Part shown: positions 28,901 to 37,102 of the stretch, piece after piece
Position numbering within the stretch: the first letter of the stretch is position 1
Layout: every line of letters begins with the position of its first letter
NCBI GenBank assembly: GCA_947452675.1
Contig: CANGDL010000002.1
Coordinates: 1 to 64,000, forward strand
Origin: Microbacteriaceae bacterium
Lineage (GTDB): Bacteria; Actinomycetota; Actinomycetes; Actinomycetales; Microbacteriaceae
Reading direction: 5' to 3'
DNA: 64,000 bases
Notes under the pieces: generated by a model
Seen by the model: only the letters and a program-made list of their open reading frames with translations
Database searches by the model: none
Told to the model about the DNA's origin: nothing
Made by a program: the position numbers and the translations under genes

Positions 28901-30927
28901 GGACATCGCGCACCTCTGCCGCCAATAACCAATGGACCGGCGTCGCCTATGGCAACGGTTATTTCATGGCCGTGTCTAGCGATTCAAACCAGACCGGTGG
29001 CGGTAGCAGCAACGTGATGGCGAGCACTGACGGAGTCACCTGGACATCACAGTTATCTCCAGACCAACACTGGAACAGCATCGCCTTCGGTGATGGCAAA
29101 TTCCTTGCAGTCTCGTCAGATGGCGGTAGCCAGCAGGTAATGACCAGCATCTTCGGAGCGAGCCTACACTACAGCAGGACAAGCATGCTCGGCACTAATA
29201 CCGGAAGCAGATGGCTAACGTCTGACCCGACATCCACCTATCCAAGAAACTACCTGGTTGGGTCTTATCTCCGTGACGAACCAACCACCCAATGTTATAA
29301 CTCGGCAACCTCTGACCACTACGTACTTGATGGCTCAGGGCGGATCGATCAGGCACTTGAATCAATTGGCAACAACTACTCTTGCACAGGTCGAACTACC
29401 TGGGTCATAAAGATTTTTGACCCATCTGACCCAGTAGTTGCTGGCTTCGCACCTACGAATATCCCGTTCAGCGCTCCATCAATTGATTCGGTGACCATTG
29501 AAATTTATCCTGCAAGCCCAACCACAATAAACTGCCCGATTAGCGGCACCTACTCCATTGACGGCAATGGTGTTGCCTATGACGGGCAAGAGTGTGTCGG
29601 CAATCTAGAGCTCGATTCTCGTGTAACTGCGGTGGGCGACGCTGCGTTTTATGGCGCATCCCTGAGCGGAGTTGTTTTCCCAAGCGGACTCACGAGCATT
29701 GGCACTTGGGCCTTTGCTAACAATCAAATCACCTCGGTCCGCCTGCCAAATTCGGTTACTGAGGTCAAAGAGTATGCATTTGATGGAAATGTAATCACCG
29801 ACCTAAGCCTTGGCACTGGCATCACTTCAGTTGGCAACTGGGCATTCCATGCGGCAACCGCGGCGACGTTGACGCTACCCGAGGGGCTCAAGTCGATTGG
29901 TGATAGTGCCTTTGCGAACACTCACTTGAGCGCATTGATCATTCCAGATTCTGTGGTCTCAATCGGTGCTGAAGCCTTCCGTAACGCACCGATCCGTTCA
30001 CTAACGCTTGGTTCGTCGCTGGACACGATCGACGATGGAGCCTTCACTACCTTCGACGCTGACTCACTTGTAATCCCGCGATCGGTTACGAGTGTCGGTG
30101 TAGACGCCTTCAGTTCGGCTCATTTGCACTCGCTGACAATCAATAGCCCCGCACTAACCCTTGGTTCAGGTAGCTTTGACGCTTCTCAGTTAACCTGCTT
30201 CAACAACGCGGGTGGAGCCAGCTACCTTCCAGGTGAGTTGAGTGGCGCAGTCTTGCCGAATCCATGTGTTTCATACACGATTGCATTCACTGCTGGATTG
30301 AACGGTTCGGTCACAACCACAGCACCTTCGTATGTCTCCGACTCAGATACGCCTGTTTACGTTGTGGCTCCTGAAACGGGCTACCAGGTTGACGCGCTCT
30401 TGGTCGATGGCGTCGATGTCACAGACTCTCTGGTGGCAGGCTCAGGTTCCACTTACACATACACCTTTGCTCCAGTGACCGCCGATCACGCGGTCGTGGT
30501 GACCTTCAAGGCGGCAAGCGTCCAATCACAGCAGCCGGGTCAAACGAGCCCTAGACCGACTCCTACTCCTACTGGAACGCCGACTCCGACTCCGACTCCA
30601 ACACCAACGCCGACGCCGACGCCGATTAAAACCTATGCGGTCTCGGGTTTTGCCCCCGGTTCATCTGTTTTGAACGCAGCAGTGAAAAAGACGTTGCAGC
30701 GAATTGCCGCTTCCCTAAACGGAGCGAAGTCGATCACCGTTACCGGCTTGACTGAGGGCCCAACGGTTTTGTCAGTTGACTACGCGCTCTCGAAGGCCCG
30801 CGCTGCCAATGTTCGCGCCTATCTCGAAAAACTACTTGGAAGAAGTTTCCGGATCGTTATTTCGAGCCGACAGCTGATGCTGGTGGGCAGACAGCACCGC
30901 GGAGTTCAGATCACGGTCCGCCGCTAA
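25915..30927 (+). CDS. Large secreted propeller / leucine-rich-repeat protein with OmpA-like C-terminus
   Basis: The protein has 1,670 residues and consists of two tandem modules of about 760 residues. Each has a beta-propeller part (repeats SVTYGNGLFVAVASSGTGNR), then BspA-type LRR_5 repeats (LPNSVTxIGxxAF; about residues 502-682 and 1229-1425), then a bacterial-repeat domain (about 699-778 and 1452-1532). A Pro-Thr linker (1545-1570) leads to an OmpA-like domain (1572-1670) with LSKARAANVRAYL. The start is problematic. TTG at 25915 (CAGG 6 nt upstream) gives a signal peptide without basic residues. Basic codons upstream (RSLRFK) remain in frame, but only ATT/ATC codons could start there. 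I infer a cell-wall-bound adhesin. Confidence 0.85.
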   Translation: MATISLIAVLASALAPISAANATTQRDWALQTTPEGTYNAVTYDAGTFYAVGDTKSDNNASMADSTDGTTWTVDMEIMAGSYKSVAVCNNLFVQVGHHNLYGWDGTSYASFYSDTVSSSKNTNGVIDVAGAGTSNLNGVACHNGKFVAVGDHNGTSQIISSTDGGQTWSAQSSPAANDWTSVTYGNRLWVAVANSGTGNRVMTSPDGISWTSRASAADNNWSSVTYGNGLFVAVANSGTGHRIMTSPDGIAWTSRISPEDNNWTSVAFGNGNFVAVSSNSNALGNSSSSAMRSPDGINWDPMLTPDQRWSSVTFGNGRFVAVSPDGGTQKVMATLLNNTITASKAVMGYDYPNGNLSTESKITTTYPSNFYIGYYFKDATDPSCINSATPDHYEVAQTGQISGISIGSIGNDYTCSGRTTWVVKVFDPADPDVAAAVAADATHIPFATPSLASTTVEIYPAVVNTITCRGGGSYDVDDYGLATNGATCVGDPSHNGNLTLDSSVREVGAAAFQNASIGGLVVPNSVTRIGEGAFRGVTIHRLTLGDSITEIGNSAFDSADPTVLVLPASIESIGDYAFLSATPSNLSLPNSLISIGDVAFGAAPLQTLTVGNSLERIGFGAFDSAEMTTLSLPASLTFIGHGAFDANKLTSLTLRSSAIQIDYVAFVGQTPPICFNNLGGANLASADLTAAGMLPPCNTHNISASAGIHGAISGDSEVIADGSTPAYTITPDFGYMIDAVTVDGTDVTSSLVTVSGGTKNYTFDAITADHSIVATFRPVPNPTGWQLQTGLVGDWRSVTYSSGHFIATGDSHLNRYTPLAESDHGSNWTDPQFEYSNNASYNTVAYCKAHFALFGDASSYSVDDSGGGNSGTAVSGDGNWHGATCGAGIVVAVGNSQGTGHVLSSTDGGLTATLRTPAANLDWTSVTYGNGLFVAVASSGTGNRVMTSPDGINWTLRKSAADNYWTSVTYGNGLFVAVASSGTGNRVMTSPDGINWTSRTSAANNQWTGVAYGNGYFMAVSSDSNQTGGGSSNVMASTDGVTWTSQLSPDQHWNSIAFGDGKFLAVSSDGGSQQVMTSIFGASLHYSRTSMLGTNTGSRWLTSDPTSTYPRNYLVGSYLRDEPTTQCYNSATSDHYVLDGSGRIDQALESIGNNYSCTGRTTWVIKIFDPSDPVVAGFAPTNIPFSAPSIDSVTIEIYPASPTTINCPISGTYSIDGNGVAYDGQECVGNLELDSRVTAVGDAAFYGASLSGVVFPSGLTSIGTWAFANNQITSVRLPNSVTEVKEYAFDGNVITDLSLGTGITSVGNWAFHAATAATLTLPEGLKSIGDSAFANTHLSALIIPDSVVSIGAEAFRNAPIRSLTLGSSLDTIDDGAFTTFDADSLVIPRSVTSVGVDAFSSAHLHSLTINSPALTLGSGSFDASQLTCFNNAGGASYLPGELSGAVLPNPCVSYTIAFTAGLNGSVTTTAPSYVSDSDTPVYVVAPETGYQVDALLVDGVDVTDSLVAGSGSTYTYTFAPVTADHAVVVTFKAASVQSQQPGQTSPRPTPTPTGTPTPTPTPTPTPTPTPIKTYAVSGFAPGSSVLNAAVKKTLQRIAASLNGAKSITVTGLTEGPTVLSVDYALSKARAANVRAYLEKLLGRSFRIVISSRQLMLVGRQHRGVQITVRR
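28680..28915. repeat. Near-identical tandem propeller repeats
   Basis: Two adjacent units (about 28680-28795 and 28800-28915) share long identical runs such as cggcaaccgagtcatgacca. Related copies occur in the first half of the same gene near 26450-26560 and 26570-26690. The similarity is at nucleotide level, so copying or gene conversion is recent. Confidence 0.75.
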
Positions 30928-30960
30928 CAAATCCGGGGCGCATTGAAAGATAATGCCATT

Positions 30961-31287
30961 ATGAAGTTCATTATTTTTGTGATCGATGACCAGACCGAAA
31001 AAGCTGGCACCGATGAGATGGCCGCGATTGACAGCTTCAACGACATGCTGCAAGGTCAAGGTCACTGGATCACAGCGGCGGGCATCAACCACGGAGCTGC
31101 CGCAACCGTTCTAGACAACCGCGCCGGTGTTGGCATCGTGACACCTGGTTCGCTCTATGACGCAGCTGAGCACTATTCGGGTTTCTGGTTGATTGAAGCG
31201 ACAGGCCAGGATGAGGCACTTGCACTCGCGTCAGCTGGCTCTATGGCCTGCAATCGCAAAGTAGAACTTCGCCCATACCTGGGTTAG
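30961..31287 (+). CDS. YciI-like protein
   Basis: The 108-residue cytosolic protein starts MKFIIFVIDDQTEKAGTDEM. Its later GFWLIEATGQDEALALASAGSMACNRKVELRPYLG is the end pattern of YCII-related proteins, small ferredoxin-like dimers. An in-frame TTG at 30943 exists, but the ATG fits family length. It sits 33 nt after the LRR surface gene and converges on the giant gene ending at 31302 with only 14 nt between. The reaction is unknown. Confidence 0.8.
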   Translation: MKFIIFVIDDQTEKAGTDEMAAIDSFNDMLQGQGHWITAAGINHGAAATVLDNRAGVGIVTPGSLYDAAEHYSGFWLIEATGQDEALALASAGSMACNRKVELRPYLG

Positions 31288-31301
31288 CTGTCTTTCAATG
31301 T

Positions 31302-34300
31302 TTAGTGCGCGATAGCACTGACCGACAGGCGCACCCGGTGAAGGGCGGCCGAGCTCTTGGTTTTAGCAATGACCGACTTCACGAATGTCGCACTGACCTT
31401 CTTGGCCTTCAGTGTGGCCCTGATCTGAGCCAGGCGGGCCGCGCAGATCTTCGCCGCGACAGCCTTTGAAGTTGAACCGCCGGAATAGCAGGTGGCACTA
31501 AAACTTACGTTCGCGAGCTTGGCCAGAGTTGATCCAAATTTTTTGAACTTTGTGCTCGTGCTCGAGTTCAATTTTGAAGAGTTCGCAGCGAAAAGCACGT
31601 TGAACTTTTGAGCCACAACAATTTGGAGAGTGACGGGGAACTGCTCGCTCTTAACCTTCTGGTCGGCACCGACACTTTGGAAGACCAGAGTGTGGCTGCC
31701 TAAAGGTAGCCCGGTTGGAACCACAATCTTCGAGTTGAATGACCCATCCTTGTTTGACGTGATTATGCCAACCAACTTCGGTGTCGAATAGAACCAGACC
31801 TTTACTGCGGTGTTCGGTTCAATTCCGCTTCCCGAGAGCGACACCGTCTCACCAGGCAGCAACTGAAGTTTCGAGTCAATAACCGTTGGGGCGGAACTGT
31901 TCGGGCGGTCGACGTTTAGGGCAAGCGTCAATGGCCCAGACGTGGCGATCAGACCAGTTTTCGTGGAATTTGGAACAACAGAAAGTGGGGTGACTCCACT
32001 TTCGGTGACCATTACTTGCTCACCGCTGAGCACCTCCCGGCTCAGAGAAGGAACGGCCCAGGTTGCGGGGTCCGAGACGATTGGAGTCACTACGGCAGGC
32101 GGCTGAACTGTAACGCCACCGCCGCCGTGTGAAACCTGAGGTGCCAGCGCTGTGATCGACTGGGTTGAGTTGCTGGCAACGCTGTTGCCCACACCGTTCA
32201 ATGCTTGAACTGTGAAAGTCTCAGCAACCCCATAAGTCAGACCGGTGATGTCACAGGTCAAGGTTTGGCTTGTGCAGGTTAAGCCGGTGTTCGAAGTCAC
32301 CAGGTATGAGGTGATATCGGCTCCGCCGGTGCTGACCGGTGCCGTCCAAGTGATGGTTGCTGTGGTTCCAGACACGGTCGCCGACGGTGCCATCGGCGCT
32401 GTTGGAATGGTTGCAGCAATAACCAGCTCGGGATCATCGGTGATTGAAACCTGAGCATAGCCATCTTGTGCGGCGGTGCCCACGAGTTCGGCCACTCCTC
32501 CAATTAGGCGATAAATTACCGCTCCAGCCTTGATCAACGGGTTGTTAATGGTCACGACAATTGGTTTGCCGGTGGCCGTGGATGGCACCGAGCCATCCTG
32601 TGCCAGCCATGAAACAACCAAGCTCACGATGAAATTATTAGTACCTGAAATCAGGGAGTGTGCGTTTGAAGAGTCATTCAGGAGATATACGTCAAGGACA
32701 GTTCCATCTGGCACCGATCCGCTAGGCAGGTTTACGTTCACGCTGTTGTTGCTGCCAGTGGCCGTGTATTGGGTGCCCAAACCGTTGGTCACGGTTAGCG
32801 AGCCAATCTTGCTGCTCGAGCCGATTCCAAAAAGCGAGTCTTGAATCCAGTGCGCAAAGATAGTTCGGGCCGAGGTTGGTGATAGTTCGGCACCTGCGCC
32901 TCCAACCGATGCGCCACCGTTGAATGAGTCATACCATCCGTCAAAGTGGAAATGTGTTCTTGTGGGGCTTGGCAGAACGATTGCGGTTCCACCGGTAGTG
33001 AAGGTGGCATTCGATGAGGCGTTGCCACCATCAGCGCCGTTGTAAGCGTAGGTAACCGTATAAGTGCCGGGGGTCCACTTGGCGTAGGCAGTAAGAGTTA
33101 TCGAACTAGTGCTCGGCAAATACTGCGCGCCGGCCGCGCCGATTGATGACGTAAGCCCAGCGTCGGAATACCAGCCAATGAATGTGTAGCCGGCCTTGGT
33201 CGGCGTTGGCAAGGTTATTGCCGTTGAGCCGGTGGTGAAGCTTGCGGTTGGAGCCGTATTGCCACCATCTGCACCGTTATAGGTATAAGCAACCGTATAA
33301 GTTTTAGCAGTCCACTTCGCAAATGCAGTAATCGAGGTGGCGACGCTTGAAGGCGAATAGCTTGCACCCTCGGCACCGATCGAACTAGTCAAACCAGAAT
33401 CCGAATACCAACCCCCAAAGGTGTAGCCGGTGCGAGTCGGAGTAGGGAGGACGATCGCGCTGCCACCGCTAGTGAAGGAAGCGCTAGGCGTCGAGTTGCC
33501 GCCGTCCGCGCCGCCGTAAGAGTAGGTGACTGAATAGATTCGTGCGGTCCAGGCGGCATAAAGGCTCTGGGCTGAGGAGCTCGTGTTCGGTGAATAAGAA
33601 GCCCCGGCGGCACCTACGGAGCCGGTCAAGCCAACGTCTGAATACCAGCCACCAAAGGCGAACCCGGTCTTGGTAGGGGTTGGCAAGATCAAAGCCGAGC
33701 CACCCGTCGAGTAAACAGCGCTAGAGGTCGAATCACCACCATCCGAGCCGTTGTAAACATAAGTCACCGTCGTCTGGTTCGCGAGCCACTTGGCGAACAG
33801 CACTGTGTCGGCAGCTAATGTGACGCCGGTAGCTGCTTCACCAAAACTTGTTCCCGTGCCATCAGGGGCTGTGTTCCAACCACCGAATGTGTAGCCGGTT
33901 CGGGCTAGGGTTCCGGAGTTAGTTCTAAGGGTTATGCCCGCGGTGCCGTATGTGTATGTCTGACTAGACGGTGCCGACCCTGAAGTCGCGTTGTTGGCGG
34001 TATACAGAACTACATAAGTGGCGCCAAGCCATTGCGCATAAAGCGTCACACTGCCGCTAAGAGCAACATTGGTCTGACCGATGGCATACGCGGTTCCCGA
34101 TCCGTTGGCCGCGGTGTTCCAGCCAGAAAGCAAGTATCCGGTCTTGGACAGGCTTCCCGAGTTATCCTGGAGCGTTTGTGCCGGGCCGCCTGCATACGAG
34201 GATTGCGAACCGGGGGCCGAACCACCGTCATTGGTGTTTCCGTTGTAGGTGATGGTGTAGTTCTGACCCCAGATCGCATAGAGGGTGATCGAAGCCGCGA

Positions 34301-36260
34301 AGCTGTAGGTGTATGAGCTCTGATAGCTGACGCCACTCCCGTTTGCAGCCGTGTTCCAATTTAGAAATGTGTAACCGTTTCGCACAAAGGTGTTGGTGTT
34401 TAGCACCGTGTTAGAGCTTGCTGTCTCGGTCGCCATCGAACCCGAGGTTGAACCGTTTCCGTTAAATGTGATTACGTTTGGCGCTTGGGCAACCCAGATT
34501 GCATAAAGCGATAAGTCGGCGGCGAAGTTGTAGTTCTGACCATCGAGATAGGTTGCAGAACCCGAATTATTGTTCGTGTCCCAACCCAAGAAGTTATATC
34601 CGGTTCGGACGAATCCGTTCAGGTATAAGGCTTGGGTAGAGCTCGCAGTTTGTGAGCTTGTGGTCCCGCTGGTCGCTCCGTTGCCATAGAAGCTCACAGA
34701 GTGCGGCACCACGATGATTGCCCATTGCGCATAGAGAGTCGCATCGGAAGCAAAACTGTAGACAGCCTGGTCGAGATAGCTGTAGCCGGTGCCGTTGGCC
34801 GCTGTGTTCCAACCCGCGAAGTTGTATCCAGATCGAGAGAATTGAACGGCGTTCAAACTTGTCGCTTGACCGGCCACCTGAGCGGCCTGGGTTCCGCTGC
34901 CAAGGTTTGAATTAAATGTCACCGTGTGATTTACACCCGCGCGCCACTGCGCATATAAGGTCACCGCGACTGAAGTTGTGATGTTCGCAAGGTTGGTATA
35001 GCTGGTTCCGGTGCCATTCGCAGCTGTGTTCCATCCTTGGAAGACGTAACCGGTATATGTGTATGGATTGGTCTGAAGGGGAGTGGCAACCCCGCTCTGC
35101 ACATACTGGGTCGACGTTGAGCCAGATCCATTATTTGAATCGAAGGTTACCGCTCTGAAGTTGGCTGGCGAAACGTAGCTGATGACGACGATTCCGGAGC
35201 CGCCAGCATATGCATAAGCGTCTTCAGGGTCGGTTCCACCGCCACCACCACCGGTGTTGGGAGTGCCGGCAGAACCGTTGGCACGGCCACCGATCGAGAT
35301 GTCACCGAGTGAGCCACCAGTATATCCCCAAGAGCTACCCTTACCGCCGCCACCGCGGCCGCCATCGCCGCCACCCGTGGTCACCGGAGTGTTGCCGTTG
35401 CAGTAATAGTTTGAGTCTGAAGTTCCGGGAGCGTTCAGACCGCAATATTGATTGTCATTCGAGTTGATACCACCGCCGCCACCACCACCGAAGTAGGTAG
35501 CGGCTCCGGTAATTGAACTCTGAACGCCATCGCCGCCCTTACCGCCGATGTGATACAAAACCGTGTTTCCGCCGGCGCCTCCGGCACCACCACCTCCGGC
35601 ACCACCACCATAACCGCCGTGTGTGCTCGCTGCGCCGTTAGTACCCTGGCCTGCGGTTCCTGTTCCGGCACACGAGATACTCGTACAGTCGTATTGAGAA
35701 CCACCACCGCTAGCGCCAGTGCCGGCATGTTGGTTACCTTGGCCGCCAGAACCGCCACCAAGTGCGGTTACCGAAGCAAACACCGACTGGCCGCCGGCCG
35801 TGGAGTTCACCGGTTTGCTGCCGGCACCACCAGAACCTCCCTGACCACCGGCGCCAACGGTCACCGTGTAGTTGTTGGACGCGGTAACCGAATAGTTTGA
35901 GCCTTGAAGCACACCACCGCCACCGCCACCACCGGAACCGCCACCGCCACCGCCACCGACAACGAGGTAGTCGAGCGAAGCTACGCCACCCGGCATCGTG
36001 ATTGTGTATGAGCCAACGGCCAGGAATTGAACGATGCATCGAGAGCCGACGAGCTGGATTGAGGTCGACGTAGAGTCGATTGTCACGGTTGAACTTGTCA
36101 CCGGAACTTGGCAGTTGTTAGTGACATCAGAAATTGTCGCCGTGCTTGCCAATGCGGGAGCCGGCTGAATCGTTTGCGGGGCCAAAACGGCTGCGAGGAT
36201 AGCGGCCCAGGCGGCAAAATGCCTTAACCGGCGAGCGTGCACAAACTTGGCTTTCACCAC
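31302..36260 (-). CDS. Giant secreted Gly-rich / InlB-repeat protein with OmpA-like C-terminus
   Basis: This 1,652-residue protein starts at GTG 36258-36260, chosen because GGAGG lies 7 nt upstream; an ATG at 36329 lacks such a site. Order: signal peptide (about 1-37, ending PALA-S); glycine-rich domain with GGGGGGGSGGGGGGG runs (about 87-360); ten InlB/Listeria-Bacteroides repeats (YxFxGWNTAANGTG or GWYSDxGLT; about 367-1133); a mixed domain; one Fn3 domain (about 1290-1377); an Ig-like domain (about 1453-1547); an OmpA-like end (about 1550-1652) with AANSSKLNSS and ARLAQIRATL. There is no LPXTG. I infer a non-covalently wall-bound adhesin. Its promoter region shares a palindrome with the gene starting at 15356. 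Confidence 0.88.
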   Translation of the reverse strand: MVKAKFVHARRLRHFAAWAAILAAVLAPQTIQPAPALASTATISDVTNNCQVPVTSSTVTIDSTSTSIQLVGSRCIVQFLAVGSYTITMPGGVASLDYLVVGGGGGGGSGGGGGGGVLQGSNYSVTASNNYTVTVGAGGQGGSGGAGSKPVNSTAGGQSVFASVTALGGGSGGQGNQHAGTGASGGGSQYDCTSISCAGTGTAGQGTNGAASTHGGYGGGAGGGGAGGAGGNTVLYHIGGKGGDGVQSSITGAATYFGGGGGGGINSNDNQYCGLNAPGTSDSNYYCNGNTPVTTGGGDGGRGGGGKGSSWGYTGGSLGDISIGGRANGSAGTPNTGGGGGGTDPEDAYAYAGGSGIVVISYVSPANFRAVTFDSNNGSGSTSTQYVQSGVATPLQTNPYTYTGYVFQGWNTAANGTGTSYTNLANITTSVAVTLYAQWRAGVNHTVTFNSNLGSGTQAAQVAGQATSLNAVQFSRSGYNFAGWNTAANGTGYSYLDQAVYSFASDATLYAQWAIIVVPHSVSFYGNGATSGTTSSQTASSTQALYLNGFVRTGYNFLGWDTNNNSGSATYLDGQNYNFAADLSLYAIWVAQAPNVITFNGNGSTSGSMATETASSNTVLNTNTFVRNGYTFLNWNTAANGSGVSYQSSYTYSFAASITLYAIWGQNYTITYNGNTNDGGSAPGSQSSYAGGPAQTLQDNSGSLSKTGYLLSGWNTAANGSGTAYAIGQTNVALSGSVTLYAQWLGATYVVLYTANNATSGSAPSSQTYTYGTAGITLRTNSGTLARTGYTFGGWNTAPDGTGTSFGEAATGVTLAADTVLFAKWLANQTTVTYVYNGSDGGDSTSSAVYSTGGSALILPTPTKTGFAFGGWYSDVGLTGSVGAAGASYSPNTSSSAQSLYAAWTARIYSVTYSYGGADGGNSTPSASFTSGGSAIVLPTPTRTGYTFGGWYSDSGLTSSIGAEGASYSPSSVATSITAFAKWTAKTYTVAYTYNGADGGNTAPTASFTTGSTAITLPTPTKAGYTFIGWYSDAGLTSSIGAAGAQYLPSTSSITLTAYAKWTPGTYTVTYAYNGADGGNASSNATFTTGGTAIVLPSPTRTHFHFDGWYDSFNGGASVGGAGAELSPTSARTIFAHWIQDSLFGIGSSSKIGSLTVTNGLGTQYTATGSNNSVNVNLPSGSVPDGTVLDVYLLNDSSNAHSLISGTNNFIVSLVVSWLAQDGSVPSTATGKPIVVTINNPLIKAGAVIYRLIGGVAELVGTAAQDGYAQVSITDDPELVIAATIPTAPMAPSATVSGTTATITWTAPVSTGGADITSYLVTSNTGLTCTSQTLTCDITGLTYGVAETFTVQALNGVGNSVASNSTQSITALAPQVSHGGGGVTVQPPAVVTPIVSDPATWAVPSLSREVLSGEQVMVTESGVTPLSVVPNSTKTGLIATSGPLTLALNVDRPNSSAPTVIDSKLQLLPGETVSLSGSGIEPNTAVKVWFYSTPKLVGIITSNKDGSFNSKIVVPTGLPLGSHTLVFQSVGADQKVKSEQFPVTLQIVVAQKFNVLFAANSSKLNSSTSTKFKKFGSTLAKLANVSFSATCYSGGSTSKAVAAKICAARLAQIRATLKAKKVSATFVKSVIAKTKSSAALHRVRLSVSAIAH

Positions 36261-36335
36261 TGTGGCTCCTCCAGGTCTCATCCGTGACAATCGTCTTAGA
36301 CAAATGATTTTGCACGTGTGACCGAACAACTAGCC

Positions 36336-36353
36336 GGACATTTGTATATGTCC
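36336..36353. promoter_or_regulatory. Palindrome GGACAT-N6-ATGTCC upstream of the InlB-repeat gene
   Basis: The arms are GGACAT (36336-36341) and ATGTCC (36348-36353) with six bases between, the same geometry as at 15383-15406. The near edge is 75 bp upstream of the GTG start. On the minus strand TATACA inside the spacer could serve as a -10 box. Confidence 0.55.
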
Positions 36354-36366
36354 AAACTAGTGCCGT

Positions 36367-36375
36367 TGTGGATAA
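36367..36375 (-). promoter_or_regulatory. DnaA-box-like 9-mer TTATCCACA
   Basis: This is an exact match, on the minus strand, to the classical DnaA box. It stands 13 nt outside the palindrome of the InlB-repeat gene. The other giant gene has TTGTCCACA 4 bp from the equivalent half-site. Function is unproven. Confidence 0.4.
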
Positions 36376-36423
36376 ATACCTAGAGCGACTTGAAAAAATT
36401 CAATGGGTATCCCCAGCCAAATT

Positions 36424-36720
36424 TCACTTGGATGGCTTGAGTTTGACCCAGACGAACATTGTGAGACTGACCAAGGCAAAGCCAAAGAATAGGTCCTCCA
36501 GCGGGGCGAAAGCTATCCGCAGTCCGGTTATCAATTCAGGGTTATAGATGACTATTTTTTGGCTGGTGAGAAACCCATTCGACACGAGTTGAAAAAATGT
36601 GACTATGGCCATTGCTATCCAAAAAATACCTTGCGAAAGCAGACCTGACTTGAGAATCAAAAACTCGAGGATAAATACCGCGATTGTCATCACACCTGCA
36701 AGCAACGTATAAGTGATCAA
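36424..36720 (-). CDS. crtYd: Lycopene beta-cyclase subunit, CrtYd-type
   Basis: The 98-residue membrane protein has three helices and the lycopene-cyclase-domain motif APLEDLFFGF near its end. In actinobacteria the heterodimeric cyclase is made of two such small proteins. Its start overlaps the stop of crtYc by 4 nt, so the two are coupled. It closes lycopene ends to beta-rings, the precursor needed by the neighbouring Blh. No crtE, crtB or crtI lies in the window. Confidence 0.88.
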   Translation of the reverse strand: MITYTLLAGVMTIAVFILEFLILKSGLLSQGIFWIAMAIVTFFQLVSNGFLTSQKIVIYNPELITGLRIAFAPLEDLFFGFALVSLTMFVWVKLKPSK

Positions 36721-37070
36721 GACTTCAATCCCCTAATTTTTTCGAGCCAGAATCTCACGGTAGGCAAGAAGTTTTTGACGCCCTCAAGAGTCAAGATGGC
36801 CGCGATGGGAACGACGATAAAGAAGAGATACTCCTCGAGAGGTACGCCAAGCGGCCCAACGATCCCCAAGGTAAGACCCTTTCCGAACGCCCAGTGATGC
36901 TGGGCAATTGCGTAGGCATCCCAGAGAACAAAAATCGGCGAAGAAATCAGGATGGCGAGAAGCAGTCGCTTCGGATCTCGAAGCACTCGCAACCTGAAGG
37001 CGAATTCAAGCCAGAAAGAAGCAACCACCACAAAACCGAGCATCGCCATGTAGGACCATTGTCCAAACAT
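36717..37070 (-). CDS. crtYc: Lycopene beta-cyclase subunit, CrtYc-type
   Basis: The 117-residue protein has three membrane helices and the motif GVPLEEYLFFIVVP typical of the CrtYc half of the heterodimeric lycopene cyclase. ATG at 37070. It diverges from blh with only 32 bp between start codons, leaving almost no room for two separate promoters. Confidence 0.88.
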   Translation of the reverse strand: MFGQWSYMAMLGFVVVASFWLEFAFRLRVLRDPKRLLLAILISSPIFVLWDAYAIAQHHWAFGKGLTLGIVGPLGVPLEEYLFFIVVPIAAILTLEGVKNFLPTVRFWLEKIRGLKS

Positions 37071-37089
37071 CGGGTTCTCGCTCTCGACT

Positions 37090-37095
37090 TAGAAT
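37090..37095 (+). promoter_or_regulatory. Possible -10 element of blh, leaderless start
   Basis: TAGAAT ends 7 nt before the blh ATG at 37103, the spacing expected if transcription starts at the ATG itself. No Shine-Dalgarno sequence precedes the ATG. Leaderless mRNAs are common in actinobacteria. No good -35 box is visible. Confidence 0.35.
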
Positions 37096-37102
37096 CGGGG
37101 TT

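Noticed and set aside
30546-30628. Repeated actcctactcc/gactccgacgcc run as a CRISPR or microsatellite element
   Set aside because: It simply encodes the Pro-Thr linker of the surface protein.
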